Positions 24,789 to 37,465 are shown, numbered from the stretch's first letter. The stretch: DNA of 64,000 bases from Sphagnum compactum (GCA_965153455.1 OZ234498.1:2728001-2792000), one strand, 5' to 3'. Translations and numbers: made by a program. Notes: generated from the sequence alone by a model not told the origin.

Positions 24789-25045
24789 GATGATTACCTT
24801 ACTGTGAAGATGTTCTCAGACTGATTGTGGGTCCTTGTGATAGGCATGATGCCAAGCAAATATGTGGACAACAGTTGGAATAAACACTGATGCAGTGATT
24901 CATAGAATGGCATATGAACAACACAAGATACAGATGATTACCTTAATGTGGAGATGTTCCCAGACTGGTTGTGGGTCCTCATGATAGGCGTGATGCCAAG
25001 CAAGTATATGCACAACAGTTGGAATAAACACTGATGCAATGCTCC
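24789..25045. repeat. 144-bp tandem duplication containing a putative exon
   Basis: Units start at 24789 and 24933 (gatgattaccttactgtgaa and gatgattaccttaatgtgga). On the minus strand each contains a possible donor AAG/GTAATC. Confidence 0.85.
24942..25044 (-). CDS. putative 103-nt exon (upstream unit of tandem duplication)
   Basis: It is bounded by an acceptor CTCTTTTCTAG at 25045 and a donor AAG/GTAATC at 24942/24941. One frame reads SVFIPTVVHILAWHHAYHED and onward without stops. The duplicated unit downstream carries an in-frame TGA and lacks the acceptor. Protein family not recognised. Confidence 0.35.
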
Positions 25046-25370
25046 TAGAAAAGAGTCTGGTGTCCAGTAGACACACTGCCTACAGCTTCAACTGCATTCT
25101 CTGATCCTACCTCTGCAAGAAGAGAGCAAGAACTGCAAGTGGGGCAATTGAAACTAGAGCAGTTCAAATAAAAGAAGAAGAAGAACAGGAAAGTAAATGT
25201 TCGAACCTGCAGTGCTCCAGCGGAGCCACGATTTAACCAAGATGAGTCAGCTTTGGAACTAGCAAACGAGCAACCAACTCCAGGAGATGTATGTTCCTGG
25301 TTCACAAAATGGATTTAGTGTTCTGAATGCTTGGACAGCAGAAGAAAATCCTCCTACCATTTAAGGTAGA

Positions 25371-25622
25371 GTGCCAGGATGGAAGCAGGTAGGACAAACT
25401 TTTGTTGCATCAGATTCCAAAGTTGACACTCAAGATTTTGATGAACTCGTTTCTACAGCTTTGCATCAGGACATTGTATCAAATCCATTTCGCAATGCAG
25501 ATGGAATTGAGGCTGAGGATGTTCAAAAGTTCTTACATTATGATCATTTGCATAGAGCAATGTTTGGAGATGAGAAGAGCCCCAAGATGCACCAAGATGT
25601 CGATGTCAACAACAATGTTTGA
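25371..25622 (+). CDS. possible small open frame, 83 codons
   Basis: The frame encodes MPGWKQVGQTFVASDSKV and onward, acidic and soluble-looking. It has a normal amino-acid mix but no recognised family. It could be an exon or chance. No splice signals were assigned. Confidence 0.2.
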   Translation: MPGWKQVGQTFVASDSKVDTQDFDELVSTALHQDIVSNPFRNADGIEAEDVQKFLHYDHLHRAMFGDEKSPKMHQDVDVNNNV

Positions 25623-25689
25623 TCATCACAATGTGTTACAATGCAATTATAACATCATATCAACACTTGTATCAACATTTAATTAGCAC

Positions 25690-28225
25690 TTAATTTTGAA
25701 CACATTATTAAAGTGTTGTAAAAGCACTAAACCTTGTAAGGGGCAAGTTTGTGGCTAATGTTTTTAGGTCAATCTCTAATATTGGGTAATGGGAAAGGCG
25801 ACACTTCTTGAAAAGACAATTCAAATCTAATGTTGTGTCCTAATCAGTCCTCATATGTCCTAATCTAGCCTAAACATGATGATTAAAAGAGGATTTTTTT
25901 TGAAATTACTTAATTTTTTTTCACAACTCATTTTTGTGCTTTTGGTTCAAGTTTGTTTTTGAGCTTGAAAATTAATAATTTGAAGATGTGCCTTAAAAAA
26001 AAGTTATTCATTTCTATGTGATAAAAAACATGGATGCATAATATATATTATAGAGGACCAAGATGTGGTAAAAAAATTTATTTTCACATAGTTGAAAATT
26101 ATAATTAAAAAATTCAAAATTCAATATAAGAGACTAACACATGAATGCCACATGTCAAATGTAGTCCTAATGTAATCCTTGAAAATGATTTTAACATTAG
26201 CACCATTTACTCCTTTTATTGTGTTTGCACTCCAAACACATTTTTATGGTGTGTAACCAATGTTTTCACTACTTAGTTTTTTTTTATAAAGTGTTTTTGG
26301 ATATTTTATATTCATTTTTTGTACATTTTTATTTTATATATAAATGTACATAGCAATGTAGTGTGACATTTTTTGGGTCATTTAGAATTTTATGTCGACT
26401 TGCAAATAATGAGTTTTAAAATGTTTTCCTTGAATAACCAATCTAGTTTTATCACGTCATTTTAATTGATTATCCATTTTATTTTTTTTAAAACACAAAG
26501 GAGGTGGGCTTAGGTCCTAATATTGTGTTTACACCCTTCTATGCTTTGGGAAGTTGTTATGGTGGTCAATTGGGTCTTCATAAAGTTCACAACATGGCAC
26601 GTGGGCACAATAAGATGGAATTAATGATGTCAAATTTCAAAAATTGGTGTTGCATGCCTAGTTGTGATTGGTTTTATTGATGACATTCACATTTCCATAG
26701 TAAAACCTTTTATTATTTCTTTGTAAATAATTATTACTATCACAAAACTAGGGGATGTAATATTGTTGTTTGGGCATTTTGTTGATGGGGTCAAAAAATG
26801 TTCTCAAATGTATATGTCAAATTGCACAAGGAATGTGAATGAGTCCCATGTGTTGAAGAAATCTAGGTAGTATTAACATGCATTGCATGGATGACTTTTT
26901 GACAGGCAAGTAGGTCCCACTTCATGAAGTGCCGCCTTATTTGTTGGGAGGCAATGGATACCCATTACTTCTTTGGTTAATGACCCCACATAAAGAAGAA
27001 GGAGAACATCATTCTATTGCGAAACTCTTGCACAATTGCAAACATAGGAGTTCAAAACTATCAAAATGCCCTTGGTATAATGAAGGAAACATTTAGAGAG
27101 CTTTTTTAAAAAATCGAATTGAACATAACAATGACATAATAATTGTTCCTAATGTATTTATTGCTTGTCTATTTCACAACTTGATTTTGGGAGGAAAGAA
27201 ATAGACATGAAACATTCATGTGCTAATTGATTCAAATTGAAGCAATACCACATGTTGATCATGCATTGAACATAAATGGATTGCATCATAATGAGGAAAA
27301 TGTTCACATTCAAGGTTGAAAGTTCTTGGAGGAACAAAATTGTGGCAATTTGGGAAATGTGTTTGTCAGAATGCCATTAAAAATTGTAGCTTTAGAGGTA
27401 TTTTATTCTTTACTAGTAACCTCACATGTCAATTCAAGTTATTGGTAATGCAAAATTGTTCAATATTAGTACATGCAAGCTTATTCCATTTCTTTATTGG
27501 TCTAGTTCTTGATTCTAATACCACATCTAGTTGCTAGTGTGACTTGTTAAAAAATGGTGGAGGGTTACAACTCACTTGTTGTTGTTTAGTGGAGATTATG
27601 GAATTCACATCCTTCGTTGTTAGAGTTGTACATATTTGTTGTGGCTTGTTTGAAGTCTATAAGAAGCTTCACTAACGTAATATGTATGAAGTAGTGCAGT
27701 CTATAGCTATGTAAGATGGAACTTTGTAATTGGATCTAGAATATAAAGTTGTATCAGATTACAACTAGATTGCCATGTGCCTATGTACAAAAAAGTTTAG
27801 ATAGGTTGCATCTGTGTCCATAGAGGTTGGATGTGTGGATAGAGGTTGTAGCAATTATAGAGTATGAGCAAGGGTGAGAGAGGGGAAGGGTGGGTTGAGT
27901 GTTAAACATTGGAAGAAACTAGCCATAAAAATTGAGATATTTGCTCTTTTTTGGAAACCGTATGTAACACCATTGCCAGATCCTAAAATGTTCGTTTTTT
28001 GAAGATTTGAATGTTGCTTAAAATTGTGACTTAACACAAAGTTAAGTTAACTGCTTTGCCATGTCACTTGCCACCTCAAGTTTGATGTTTGGTAACAACA
28101 CAAATGCAAATTGATGCATATTTGTAATACCCTAAACAATGTTATAACACGATGACTAACACCAGGTATGGCTAGCCCTTTAGGTCCACTTACATCACAA
28201 ATGAAACCTGACAGAATTGGATGGA
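25690..28225. other. gene-free AT-rich DNA
   Basis: Long AT-rich stretch with only short frames. No terminal repeats or RNA genes were recognised. Confidence 0.5.
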
Positions 28226-28480
28226 AGCTAACGAACGTTGAACAAAACTATGACAGATGACAACATATGGAACTTTGACGGACGACGACGAATGGAACTA
28301 TGACGAACGGCAATGGATGGAATTACGACAGACAGTAACGAATAGCAGATAGTGATGGATGATGGATGGTGATAGACGATAGATGACAACGGATGGCGAA
28401 TGGTGATAGACGATGACGACGATAGATGGCGATGACAACGCACGACAACTACGACTGATGGTAACAAATGGCGACAGTGC
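28226..28480. repeat. degenerate GACGGATGGCGATG-like simple repeat
   Basis: Purine-rich words such as gacgacg, ggatgg, tgacgaa and gatagatg recur. This produces His/Ser/Arg-rich chance frames on the minus strand. Confidence 0.65.
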
Positions 28481-31400
28481 TGGCAATGGCACTGTAAAGC
28501 GGTCCACATCCACGAGCTCTGTGATGATGGCTTGCAAAAGAGAAGAGAATTTTTTTTTTTCTATTTCATTTTTTCTTTTTCTTTTTCTTTTTTTTCTTCT
28601 TCTTCCAGAGCTACTACAAGGGCAACTCACTCCATGATTGTAAATTCAAAAACACATAGGAGTGCATAACCCAACGCTAACTTCAAAACCCATGTACAAG
28701 GAAAGCAAATGTACGTGGGGTTGCATCACCTAATGTAGATCTTGTATTACAATCAAACTTTATGTATGTGTGTGTGTGTGTATGTGTTCCCAAGACCTAA
28801 AGCTGACAGTAAAACAAGGTTTGGAGTTGTTTGTTCTTTCTACCTTCCAAAGTTCCAAAACTCATAATTTCACAACTTGTAACTTGTTACAGTGTCCCTT
28901 CTCCCTCACTTACACTGTTGCTACTTATGGTTGTTATTGTTGTAGCTGCAGTACAAGAGTAGAAAAAAAATAAAACTAGCAACAACTCAAGAACACAAGA
29001 AACCAACAAACAAAAGAAACCCAAAAAATTCAAAGCCAAGAAAATATGTCGCTTTCAACATTAATCAATAGAGAGGAGTTTTTTTAGAATTAAATTGAAA
29101 AGAAGGAAAGAAAACGTAGTCTATGTGAACGGTGGTCGTGTAACATTTAGAAATCTAGTTTGACTGTGGAAGAAACTCTCCCTGACAAAGGAATTTTATA
29201 AATATTGATAAGAGAAAGGATGAGTTTGGCCTTTTATATAGTTATCAACAAAGCTGAAAGCCTAAACAAGCCATAACCCTAAAACACCTAATAATGTACA
29301 GTAACCTAAAAACATACATTAACATGAAGAGCATACATTAACCTTAAAAACATGATTGGCATGCCCGTAACCGACCGTCATGTATGAAGCCATGTATACG
29401 GGCATGACAAGGTTTCCAAACTTAATCTTCCCTTTTAAACTCCCATAACAATGAATAATTTTTCTCTTAGTATCAAAGAACAAACACATTTCCCAACAAG
29501 TTCCTAGGACAACCCAAACTCATCACAAGTTAAATCGACCTGGGTTGCTTTCAAAGTCTTTAAAATGTTTCATCAATTCCTTCAATAATATTAACTTGGA
29601 TATTAATTCTATTTCTACAACTCCTCCTTGGAAACATATAATGCAACAAAATGTCATATTTTTAGAGGTTAAACTTCTACCATAATAAAGAATTCATCCC
29701 ACACCATCTTCCTTTTATATTGTTCACCAATTTTCCTTATCACCAAGGTAGTTAACACTATTTATGCAAAAGGAAAATAATCATCAAATTCACTAGTGTT
29801 CCTCATCTTCTTTGGCATTTGATATACTATGAGTTTTAAACTCTATAATGCACATCCTCCAAAACCAATGTAATAGCACATTGACGACTCATATTCACTC
29901 GAAAAAAACACAAACAAAAAACAAACAAAAAATCAATGGCAAGTATCGTTGAAATCCCAACTCACAATAATAATCATTGTGGAATATAAATTGCAAAAAA
30001 ACAGAGCAAAGAAAGAAACAGAACACAAAGTCTACACAACCTTTTTCACTTTCACCATCAATTGTTGAACTTTTGTCACCTTCTAAGTTTTGATGGTTGA
30101 TGGTACTATTCCATTCAATTAAGGTTTATCAACCCAAATTCTATGCCACAATCTATATCAACCTTGACTAGATGGAGCCAAAATTGAATGTCATTGATGA
30201 AAAAGATGGAAAGACAAATGGCACAAAATAGATACATAGCTTTCTTTATTTTTGTCTACCTAATGAACCAAATGTGTGTTGATTTTTTATTTAAAAGAAT
30301 AATTCTTGAAAATCTAATCCCAAAAGGACATTAATTTTTTTTTAAAAATTCACAAAAGTGTGAAAGGTGGTGATTTCATGAAAATCTAATGTTTTAAAAA
30401 CCATCATTTTAAGTGCTTTGTAATATCACTGATTTTGTTTTGTGCACCAATGTTTTTATTTTCTTTTGGCAAATTTTCGATGATAAAAAAAATCATATGT
30501 AAATTTTACAAAGGGTTTTGTTTTGCAAAAGTTGCCATATTTCGAGGAAAAAATTGAGAAGTCATGACATTGAGATGCTAAATTCATGGAAATCATTAAA
30601 ATAAAATAGGATTTTGAAAAAAAATCTACTTTTTTGGTTGACCTGTAACTATATTTGGCTTCATTTTCTTGTGGATGATAAGATTACCAAATTTTTATGC
30701 ATGGTTCAAGAAAATATTCAAAAATACATGGATGTTTAATTTTATTTTTTTCATATTTTCTTAATACCCAAATTTGACTAAATCAAGAACTTATGGATAA
30801 TCATCACCTCCCATACATCATGAATTTTTTAAAAAAACCAATAAACATTGCTTTGTATTCTCCACCCATATTCAACATTCATTTATGCAAAAATATTTCT
30901 TTCATTTTAAATCACTTATTTATTGATCCTATAACTTGATGTTAATAATTTGTTACTTATGAAATTATTTAAGGGTTAACTTTGGTAACTTATTAGGTGG
31001 TGAAATTTTAACATTTAATAATGGTTTGGTGAATCATCACCAATTGGTTATGGTTTCAATTAATGTGCATGGTTCAAACATGATGATTTACAAAATAAAT
31101 TTTTGAACAAATTAAATTGCATGACTCAAAGATGGTGACTTGTTAAAAAAGTTTTGTTACAAATTAATGTGCATATTAAATCAAATGGTTTAGTGTAAGA
31201 TTTGAAGAAATTATTTATTTAAATTTTTTTGGTTGGTATATGAGTGAGTGTTTAGAACTTTTGGAAACAACTTGATTTGATAAGACCAAACTGTTATAAT
31301 ATGAATGGAAAGTTTTATAAAATAGACTTGTGAAAAAAACTGAAAGTTTAGTTTTCAAAGGTTTTAGCGTAGTTCATAAGTGTGTAAAATCCATGGTAGG

Positions 31401-31588
31401 AGGATGGTTATGGTATAATAGTTATACATAAAAAATAAATAAGTTAATAAATATTTGTGCAAAAAACAACATAAATTTTCATAATTATACAATAAAATCC
31501 ATAGTTTCAATCCTATATTTGTTTGTACTCCATAATCTCAAGCCACACTCAATGATAAACATGAACTTGAGACAATAAAAAATAAAAA
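28481..31588. other. gene-free DNA with T-rich and GT microsatellites
   Basis: A T-rich tract lies at 28549-28600 and a GT-rich microsatellite at 28762-28786. A 10-bp perfect inverted repeat (CATGCCCGTA / TACGGGCATG) lies at about 29363-29409. No gene seen. Confidence 0.5.
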
Positions 31589-31699
31589 GTCAAAACCTAT
31601 TAATATCAAACCACTTGACTCACAAAAATGAAAACCTATTAATATCATACCACTTGGGCAATAAAAGTCAAAACTTACTAATATCAAACCACTTGGGCC
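31589..31699. repeat. 39-bp tandem repeat, three units
   Basis: Units AAAACCTATTAATATCAAAC followed by CACTTG start near 31592, 31631 and 31670. Confidence 0.85.
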
Positions 31700-31930
31700 G
31701 ATCAAGAGTAGGTATTACATTATGCTACTGTAGCTTTTGCGAACCTTAGCATATTGAGCAAAAATGTTGAGGCACAACCATTTCACTAAGTTTGTCAGGC
31801 AAATATTTCATAATCTTCAGTTAGAGTATGCTGTGTGGTGCAGTCTGTTGGTGGAGTTGCTCTAATAAAAGATTTCAAGAAAACAAATTTTCACATGTTA
31901 CAAAGTAGAGTGCATTCATCCACTCCCTTA

Positions 31931-32293
31931 GAGCATCTCCAGTGTTTCAATGGAAAATGGCCCGCACTCAATACTTTCACATCCAAATTTTGTGTTAAAA
32001 TTTTTCCTCACCACATATAAACTGTAAATATCAAAACAGCAAAACGTTTAAACATTGAAGAATCATGTAAAGCCCACAGGTAGTGCGACCAGCCAATCAG
32101 TAGCAGCAAGTGTGTGAGCATTAAATGCAAATACCCAACAAGCAGCATTCTTTTTTAGTTTCCGTGCCTCCTGAAAAGCCCTGTATTGGTAAAAACTTTG
32201 GTGTACCCACACCCACTTTTACACTGCTTTTGTGCATCGCTTCATCCAAAAGAGGCGTGGAGGCCGTTTTCCAGTGAAACGCTGGAGATGCCC
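31931..32293. mobile_element. 363-bp PIF/Harbinger-type MITE
   Basis: Inverted termini GAGCATCTCCAGTGTTTCA (left) and GGGCATCTCCAGCGTTTCA (right, reversed) are flanked by TTA duplications at 31928-31930 and 32294-32296. The terminal sequence and 3-bp TTA duplication are typical of plant Harbinger/Tourist elements. No coding capacity. Confidence 0.88.
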
Positions 32294-32296
32294 TTA

Positions 32297-34431
32297 CAGT
32301 GTACACTCAAGTCTGAAGCGACGGCCTGGTCCTTTGAAACCTAATAATTTTCTCACTTAGTTTGCTTGCGGAAGTTGCTGGCGGGCTGGGACACCAAGCA
32401 GCATCAACTATGAATGATATTGGCAGGGCAGCGGATTCAGCATGGAAAGTTGCTAATAGTTTTTGTCTGTAGTGTCTGTTCGTGGGCAGTAAGATGCCCA
32501 TTTCACATGGCTTTCATTTTAGTCTGTTACTTGCAAAATGCATGCAAGGAACAAAATGTAATCACAGAAGGCTGGCAGGAAGTTGTTGCTGGCAGAGATG
32601 TATGTAGTATGTACCAGTGTTGTGCACTTCGTTTTTGGTAAGAGAACCTCCAGTTCCAGTTTTGAATCTTTAAAAGAAATTTGAAGGTTCTTCAGGTGTG
32701 GTTTTAAGCTCCGTTTTTCTTATTTATAAATCCTGCCGTTTCGATTTTGACATATTTAAAAAAAATTGGAACCTATGAGCCTGGTACAAAAGTAGTTTTG
32801 TATCAAATTAAAGTTAGGGTTTATATAGATATAAAGTTTAACATTAAAAAAAAATGTAATATTCAAATCCTTACTTGTCAACTTTTCACAAAAAAAAAAC
32901 TTGTCTACTTAGAGAATCTGCCTTTTTTCTGAGAAATGTTTTTTCACGCTTTTGATTTTGAGTCTGAATTTAACAAAAGATGAGTTCCAATGTCTCATTC
33001 TTCTGCCGATTTCAGGAAAAAGATGTGAGCTCAAATCCCGGGTCACAGAAACCTATTCCTGAACCTTTGGTTTTAACACTAAAAACCAAATACCCTCACA
33101 ACATTGGTATGTATGAAAATTGGGTGGTTCTCAGTTTTTTCTAAAGATTGTTAGAACTTGGTTTTAAAAAAACTTATGAGAACTGCCTTGATTCTTCAAA
33201 AGTTTTTTTTTCCCCCTATCTTTAAAATAACTAAACAAAGTTTCAAAACGTTAAGAAAAACATTTCAACCAATTTTCAAAGTGCCAATTCTTACACATTT
33301 CATACTAATTGATTTTCAAAGGCAATTCTCATAAACTAATTATCAGAAGATCAATTGTTATTTCCAGCAAAAAGATATTTAAAAAAGAGTTACAAAAATA
33401 TTTTTCTTAAAATTTCTTCCACAAATTTATATGCTCACAACACTCATTCTATGGACTCCAAAGTGATATTCAATACTGGTTGGCACGAAGTCAAAACCGC
33501 TTGTCAAGCTGACAGCCTTCTTGGTAAGAGACTCCCACCAAGGCCTTTTCCAGATCCTCTTCGATTTTTGCCATACTGGATAGGGTAGAACAGTCCATCA
33601 TCGAACAATAGCCTATCACCGAACACTTTGGCAAACCTTTTTCAATTCTTCTCCATTTTGAGTGATTTAAAAGGTTATGGGAGCCCTAACTTGAGCTCTT
33701 CAATGAGTCATTGAACAGCAGAGGCAAAGGAGAATGATAGAAGTCCGAGAAGAGAAATAAGCTTTTCCCAGTGATAAAACCCGTTTTTCTTGTATTTTCT
33801 TCTTTTCTACCCCTCTTACTTTCAATGCTCATAACTTTCTCATTTCTTGTTTAATTTAACTGATTTAAAGTGCTATAAGAGCGCAACCTTACGATTTACG
33901 AATCATCTTTCAAGCATAAAGGCAATAGAGCGACTTTCAAAGACTATTTTGGGTGTTCGGTAATAGTCTTCCAAGTGTACGCTGATTTTTCGTATCCACC
34001 ATTTGACCCCCCCTACTTTGGAGGGTCACATCAGACTCATTTCTTCATCTTTTCAAACGATTCAACTTTCTGTGGGTGCGAAAATAGTAGGGCTACAATT
34101 CCTCTTCGGGCATGAACTTCAAAGGAGCACTTTCCAGAAATTCGCAGACTTCTGAGACGCTAAGTGTCTGGACACCGGCCTATCTATCTACACACAAGTG
34201 GAGCTAACAAATCCATACCTCGAAATCTCTCCCCGATCTCTCACCAAAACCAGTTAGTTTTAGAGATCTTGGGGAGCTGATGAAGGCGTGCATGCTTGAT
34301 CTATTTTTTTACAGTGAAACTATTGTACGCAGCTGCAATCTTGAGGATTGGGTTTTGGAGCTGGTTGATCAATCCTGGGGGAAGTAGGTGGTTGAATCCT
34401 TTTTGTTTCTTTTGAGATTGAAGGAAAAAAT
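32297..34431. other. gene-free DNA upstream of the UGT relic
   Basis: Only short frames. A 75-codon frame at 32414-32641 has no recognisable domain. Promoter remnants of the UGT relic may lie after about 34000, but no motif was assignable. Confidence 0.45.
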
Positions 34432-35619
34432 ATGAGTACTCTGAATGGGTCGAGGAGGGAGATGATTGCTGGTTCTCCTCCTCCTCCTCCTCCTCACCTG
34501 GTGATGGTGCCTACTCCTGGCTTAGAACACGAGAATCCTTTCCTTCAAGCTGCTAGAAGGATAGCAGACGAGGGGATCATTGTCACCTACGTGAGCACCG
34601 ACAGACACATCTCCCGGGTCTTGAACAGACCGGAGTTTTGTACACCTGAGAAGCAGCAGCAGCTCCCAGCTTCTGCGGTTCGTGAACTTGCGGGATGGAA
34701 TGGGTCATTTAGCGGAAAGAGAATTTCACCTAATCATGCGAACCCAAGAAGTGGTAACGAAACTAACTCAGCTGTTGGAGGAAGTGGTGATCGACCTTTG
34801 TTCACCAGAGACCGAGAAGACGCGGTCTGTTGCATCTGCACCTCCTCCCCGTTGCATTCTGCATGACATGTTCTCCACTTGGGCCCAAGACGTTGCTGAC
34901 AACCTTCAGCTTGCTAAACACATGCTGTATGTCTCCCCAGCCTGTTGCCTCGCCATCTTATTCCAGGTTTCGCTTCCTTGATTCTGCTGTTTTTTTTGTG
35001 TCCTTGAAATGCACTGTAGGAAGTCTAAGAAAACGGATCAGAGGGACACAGAAAAGATTTGTTGTCAACTTTAAACCCTAGTTTTCGCTACCCATATAGA
35101 GAATGTGATCTACATCTGCAATACTTACCAAGAACATGTCTTCTGCATTAGTAGTCATAATCTGAGAGTTCTTCAAGGGCATCATGGTACAACAAGATTT
35201 CGAAAGAAAGCGCAGCTCTGCAAGCTTGAGCTGTTTGACTGGTTCTTCCGGTTTCAGGAGAATCTAATGACCTGATGGTGAAATTGTCAATGTGATGGCA
35301 GGGACCACGGCTTCGAAAAGAGGGTCGTGCTCCTGTGACACCAGAGAATGAACACATTCTTCTAACAGACATTGCTGGATTGCCACCGATTCGCCCGTGT
35401 GATTTTCCCAGCTCCTTGGTGGATGCCACTGTGTGCCAGGAGACAGAGAGGGGCCATAGGCTATTCCGTGTTGCCACTGTCATCCTGGTGAACACTTTCC
35501 ATGCCTTGGAATGGAGGGTTCTGAATGCCCTTCGCTCTCAGGTTATAGGGACAGAAGATATCGAGGTTAACTTTCTTACACCTCACAATAATAAATCCTC
35601 TCTCCAATATGAGGTCTAG
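34432..35619 (+). pseudogene. UDP-glycosyltransferase (GT1 family) pseudogene, N-terminal half
   Basis: Exon 1 starts at an ATG at 34432 and reads HLVMVPTPGLEHENPFLQAA, the plant UGT N-terminal strand-loop. It then has DEGIIVTYVSTDRHISRVLN. A single-base phase change occurs between about 34650 and 34680, after which the protein continues as VNLRDGM and LHDMFSTWAQDVADNLQLA. The exon ends at 34966 (CAG/GT). An intron of 335 bp runs to the acceptor at 35301. Exon 2 continues in phase with IAGLPPIRPCDFPS and ATVILVNTFHALE, both typical UGT blocks. Similarity stops after NALRSQV, and the frame ends at 35619. The C-terminal half with the PSPG sugar-donor box is absent, so no active enzyme can result. 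In intact relatives the product transfers sugar from UDP-sugars to small acceptors in the cytosol. Confidence 0.85.
34967..35301 (+). other. retained intron of the UGT pseudogene
   Basis: GT at 34967 and AG at 35300-35301 join phase 0 to phase 0. UGT homology stops and resumes exactly at these points. Confidence 0.7.
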
Positions 35620-36719
35620 TTGATCTTGCTGTCAATCAAGACCATGAAAAAGGTAGGTTTTTCATTCAAAGCTTTTTTGTCAGCATTGTTTTCAGGGTTT
35701 AACATCTTCCACAGTTTAATGAACTCAGTTCTTGTTATTAAAAAGGAACAAAAGAGCTGTTAGTGCTGTATCCAGGTGTTCAGCCTTAAAACTCCAAGCA
35801 CACTTTGACTTCACAAGGAATCCAGAGCTCTAAGGTTTGGAGTCTTCTGGAGGGGGGGTGTGTGAGACACAAAGTAGAGCTTTTATCTGTCAGCCCATGG
35901 TCTTCAATGTCTCCGTCTTTTGTGGAAATTATTTATGATTTTGTGTGCTGCAGTCCCACCCAGGCGCACATGCCTTTGACAAAATTGCAGATCTAGGATT
36001 GTAACAAACCATTCAATTAGTTTGGAAAGGAAATTCTGCCATCATAGTGGGATGAAGGAGAGCTTCAAGGAAACTAAGTCAATGTTGAATTGCTTTGAAT
36101 GACAGCACCTTGAACCTGTTTTTGCAGACCAAAGTTATCTTTATATAACTGTAATCAAAGACACAGATGAAACAAACACTCACAGTCAGTTATTTGCAGT
36201 ATTCACTATGGTCATTATTGTTGTTGAACATAATGCTTGATTGTTACATCTTGTACTTGATGATGGCAAACATTTGCATGTGGCTCATGAGCCTTGCAAA
36301 TAGGATCTCAGTGGTGTTTTAGGATTTAGTTCATGGGCTTGGTGACATTGAATTTTAACATTGCATCAAAAGGAATGGGTGGTTGTTTGATGTTATGGTT
36401 GATCATGGGGCATTTCCATTACACATGGGAGTCAGAGATCTTCATGGATAGTTTCACAAAAGCTTTGGAGATGTATATTCTTGATATATCTCCACATTCA
36501 ACAGCTGTGGATGTTTTTATGGTAGAGTAAAATGTCCATGCATAAAAAGTAGTGTTGAAATGCAAATAAATCCAAGAAAAGCTGTAGCCAATGGGGTGAA
36601 TTATCCAAACAGAATTTTGAAGAATATGAACTGACCATATGTGGACACAAAGACATTTTGCAGAATACAGTGTTGACTGATGGGAGGGTGAGATCAGTCC
36701 AGTCGCCACTGATGGATAT
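35620..36719. other. gene-free DNA between UGT and kinase relics
   Basis: No further UGT sequence, in particular no PSPG box, was found. Overlapping minus frames at 36419-36770 have no recognisable family. Confidence 0.5.
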
Positions 36720-36779
36720 CTTGCAGAGATGAAACTTCAGAAATCTCTCAGGATTCTCCAGAAATTTCATCTCTGCAAG
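36720..36779. repeat. 60-bp palindrome, 19-bp arms
   Basis: The arm CTTGCAGAGATGAAACTTC is repeated inverted with one mismatch around a 22-nt centre. The right arm is part of the kinase-derived sequence of the relic that follows, so the left arm may be a foldback duplication at its breakpoint. Confidence 0.85.
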
Positions 36780-37465
36780 AGAATAACAGAAGAGCTCCAG
36801 TATTTAGTGGAAAACAAGACTTCTTTTGTCATCAACAGGCAACAGTGTGTGTGCTCCTCTCCAATAAGCTATTGGAGACTGAGCAAACACTGAAAACAAT
36901 CCAGGATAAGCTATCTCATGAAGATACTACTAGTTCAGGATTTCCAAATGTGGGTCCAGCAACTCAGGAACTTGTCCATGTGCTAAAAGCTGCTCTCAAG
37001 ACAATCCTCAAAGACTGCCTCTGCAATGACAGATGGATGGAATCATCTCTTAGACAAGGTGGAGACTTGAAGGAAATTTTTGCTGAAATTCTATATGACC
37101 TACAATGGTACTATGTAATGGGACTATTCAGCATCTTCTTGGAGTGGATATTTTGAAACAGTTGTACTGCCCCCAAATGGATTCTTCAACTGGTAGATTG
37201 TGAGAGGAAACTGAGTGAACGTGACAATGACAGTGTGTTGAGAGCTGCAAAGCAGGATCAGGAAGATTTCAAGGATCTCCTGAGGGACTTGATCAAAGCG
37301 GGATTGTGCTTGTCATGGAGAACACCGTACTGTAATGCATACAATATGCAATGTCTTGCAACACAATTGCTGAGCAAGTTGGAGTTTCTAGCTCAGTTCC
37401 AAGCTTCGCCTGCAAGGGCTAAGAAGAACTATCACAAAGAGCTGCATGCAGTCAATAGAAACAGT
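36733..37465 (+). pseudogene. kinase copy C: N-terminal domain relic without kinase domain
   Basis: Translation matches residues of about 17-255 of copies A and B: FHLCKRITEEL, INRQQC, LLSNKLLETEQTLK, WMESSLRQGGDLKE, ERDNDSVLRAAKQDQED and KKNYHKELH. It is broken by a 2-nt expansion in a GTGTGTG run near 36847 and by a TGA near 37154 where A and B have a Gln codon. Homology ends at about 37465, just before the kinase domain. There is no hydrophobic N-terminus and no HRD or DFG. It lies on the opposite strand to A and B. GFPNVGPAT links it more closely to copy A than to B. Confidence 0.88.

Larger units (their letters stand above)
22750..25305 (-). pseudogene. unrecognised spliced gene or gene relic
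   Basis: Several minus-strand segments look like exons. The C-terminal part is best supported. A long exon ends at 23398 with EDFNNQ followed by a CAG/GTATGG donor. A strong acceptor (TTGTGCAG) at 22846 opens a 32-codon final exon, GQVVQKLNDNIVLL and onward, ending in TGA at 22750, in the same phase. Upstream, a 241-codon Ser/Pro-rich frame (23718-24443) and the 143-codon frame feeding the donor (23383-23814) overlap in different phases, so a frameshift or unseen intron lies between about 23720 and 23900. Further candidate exons are 24942-25044 and about 25205-25305. The region around residues EMENARKCEQEEFLSLEQHI looks helical or coiled-coil. I recognise no family. It may be a live gene with an error in my model, or a decayed one. 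Confidence 0.4.
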
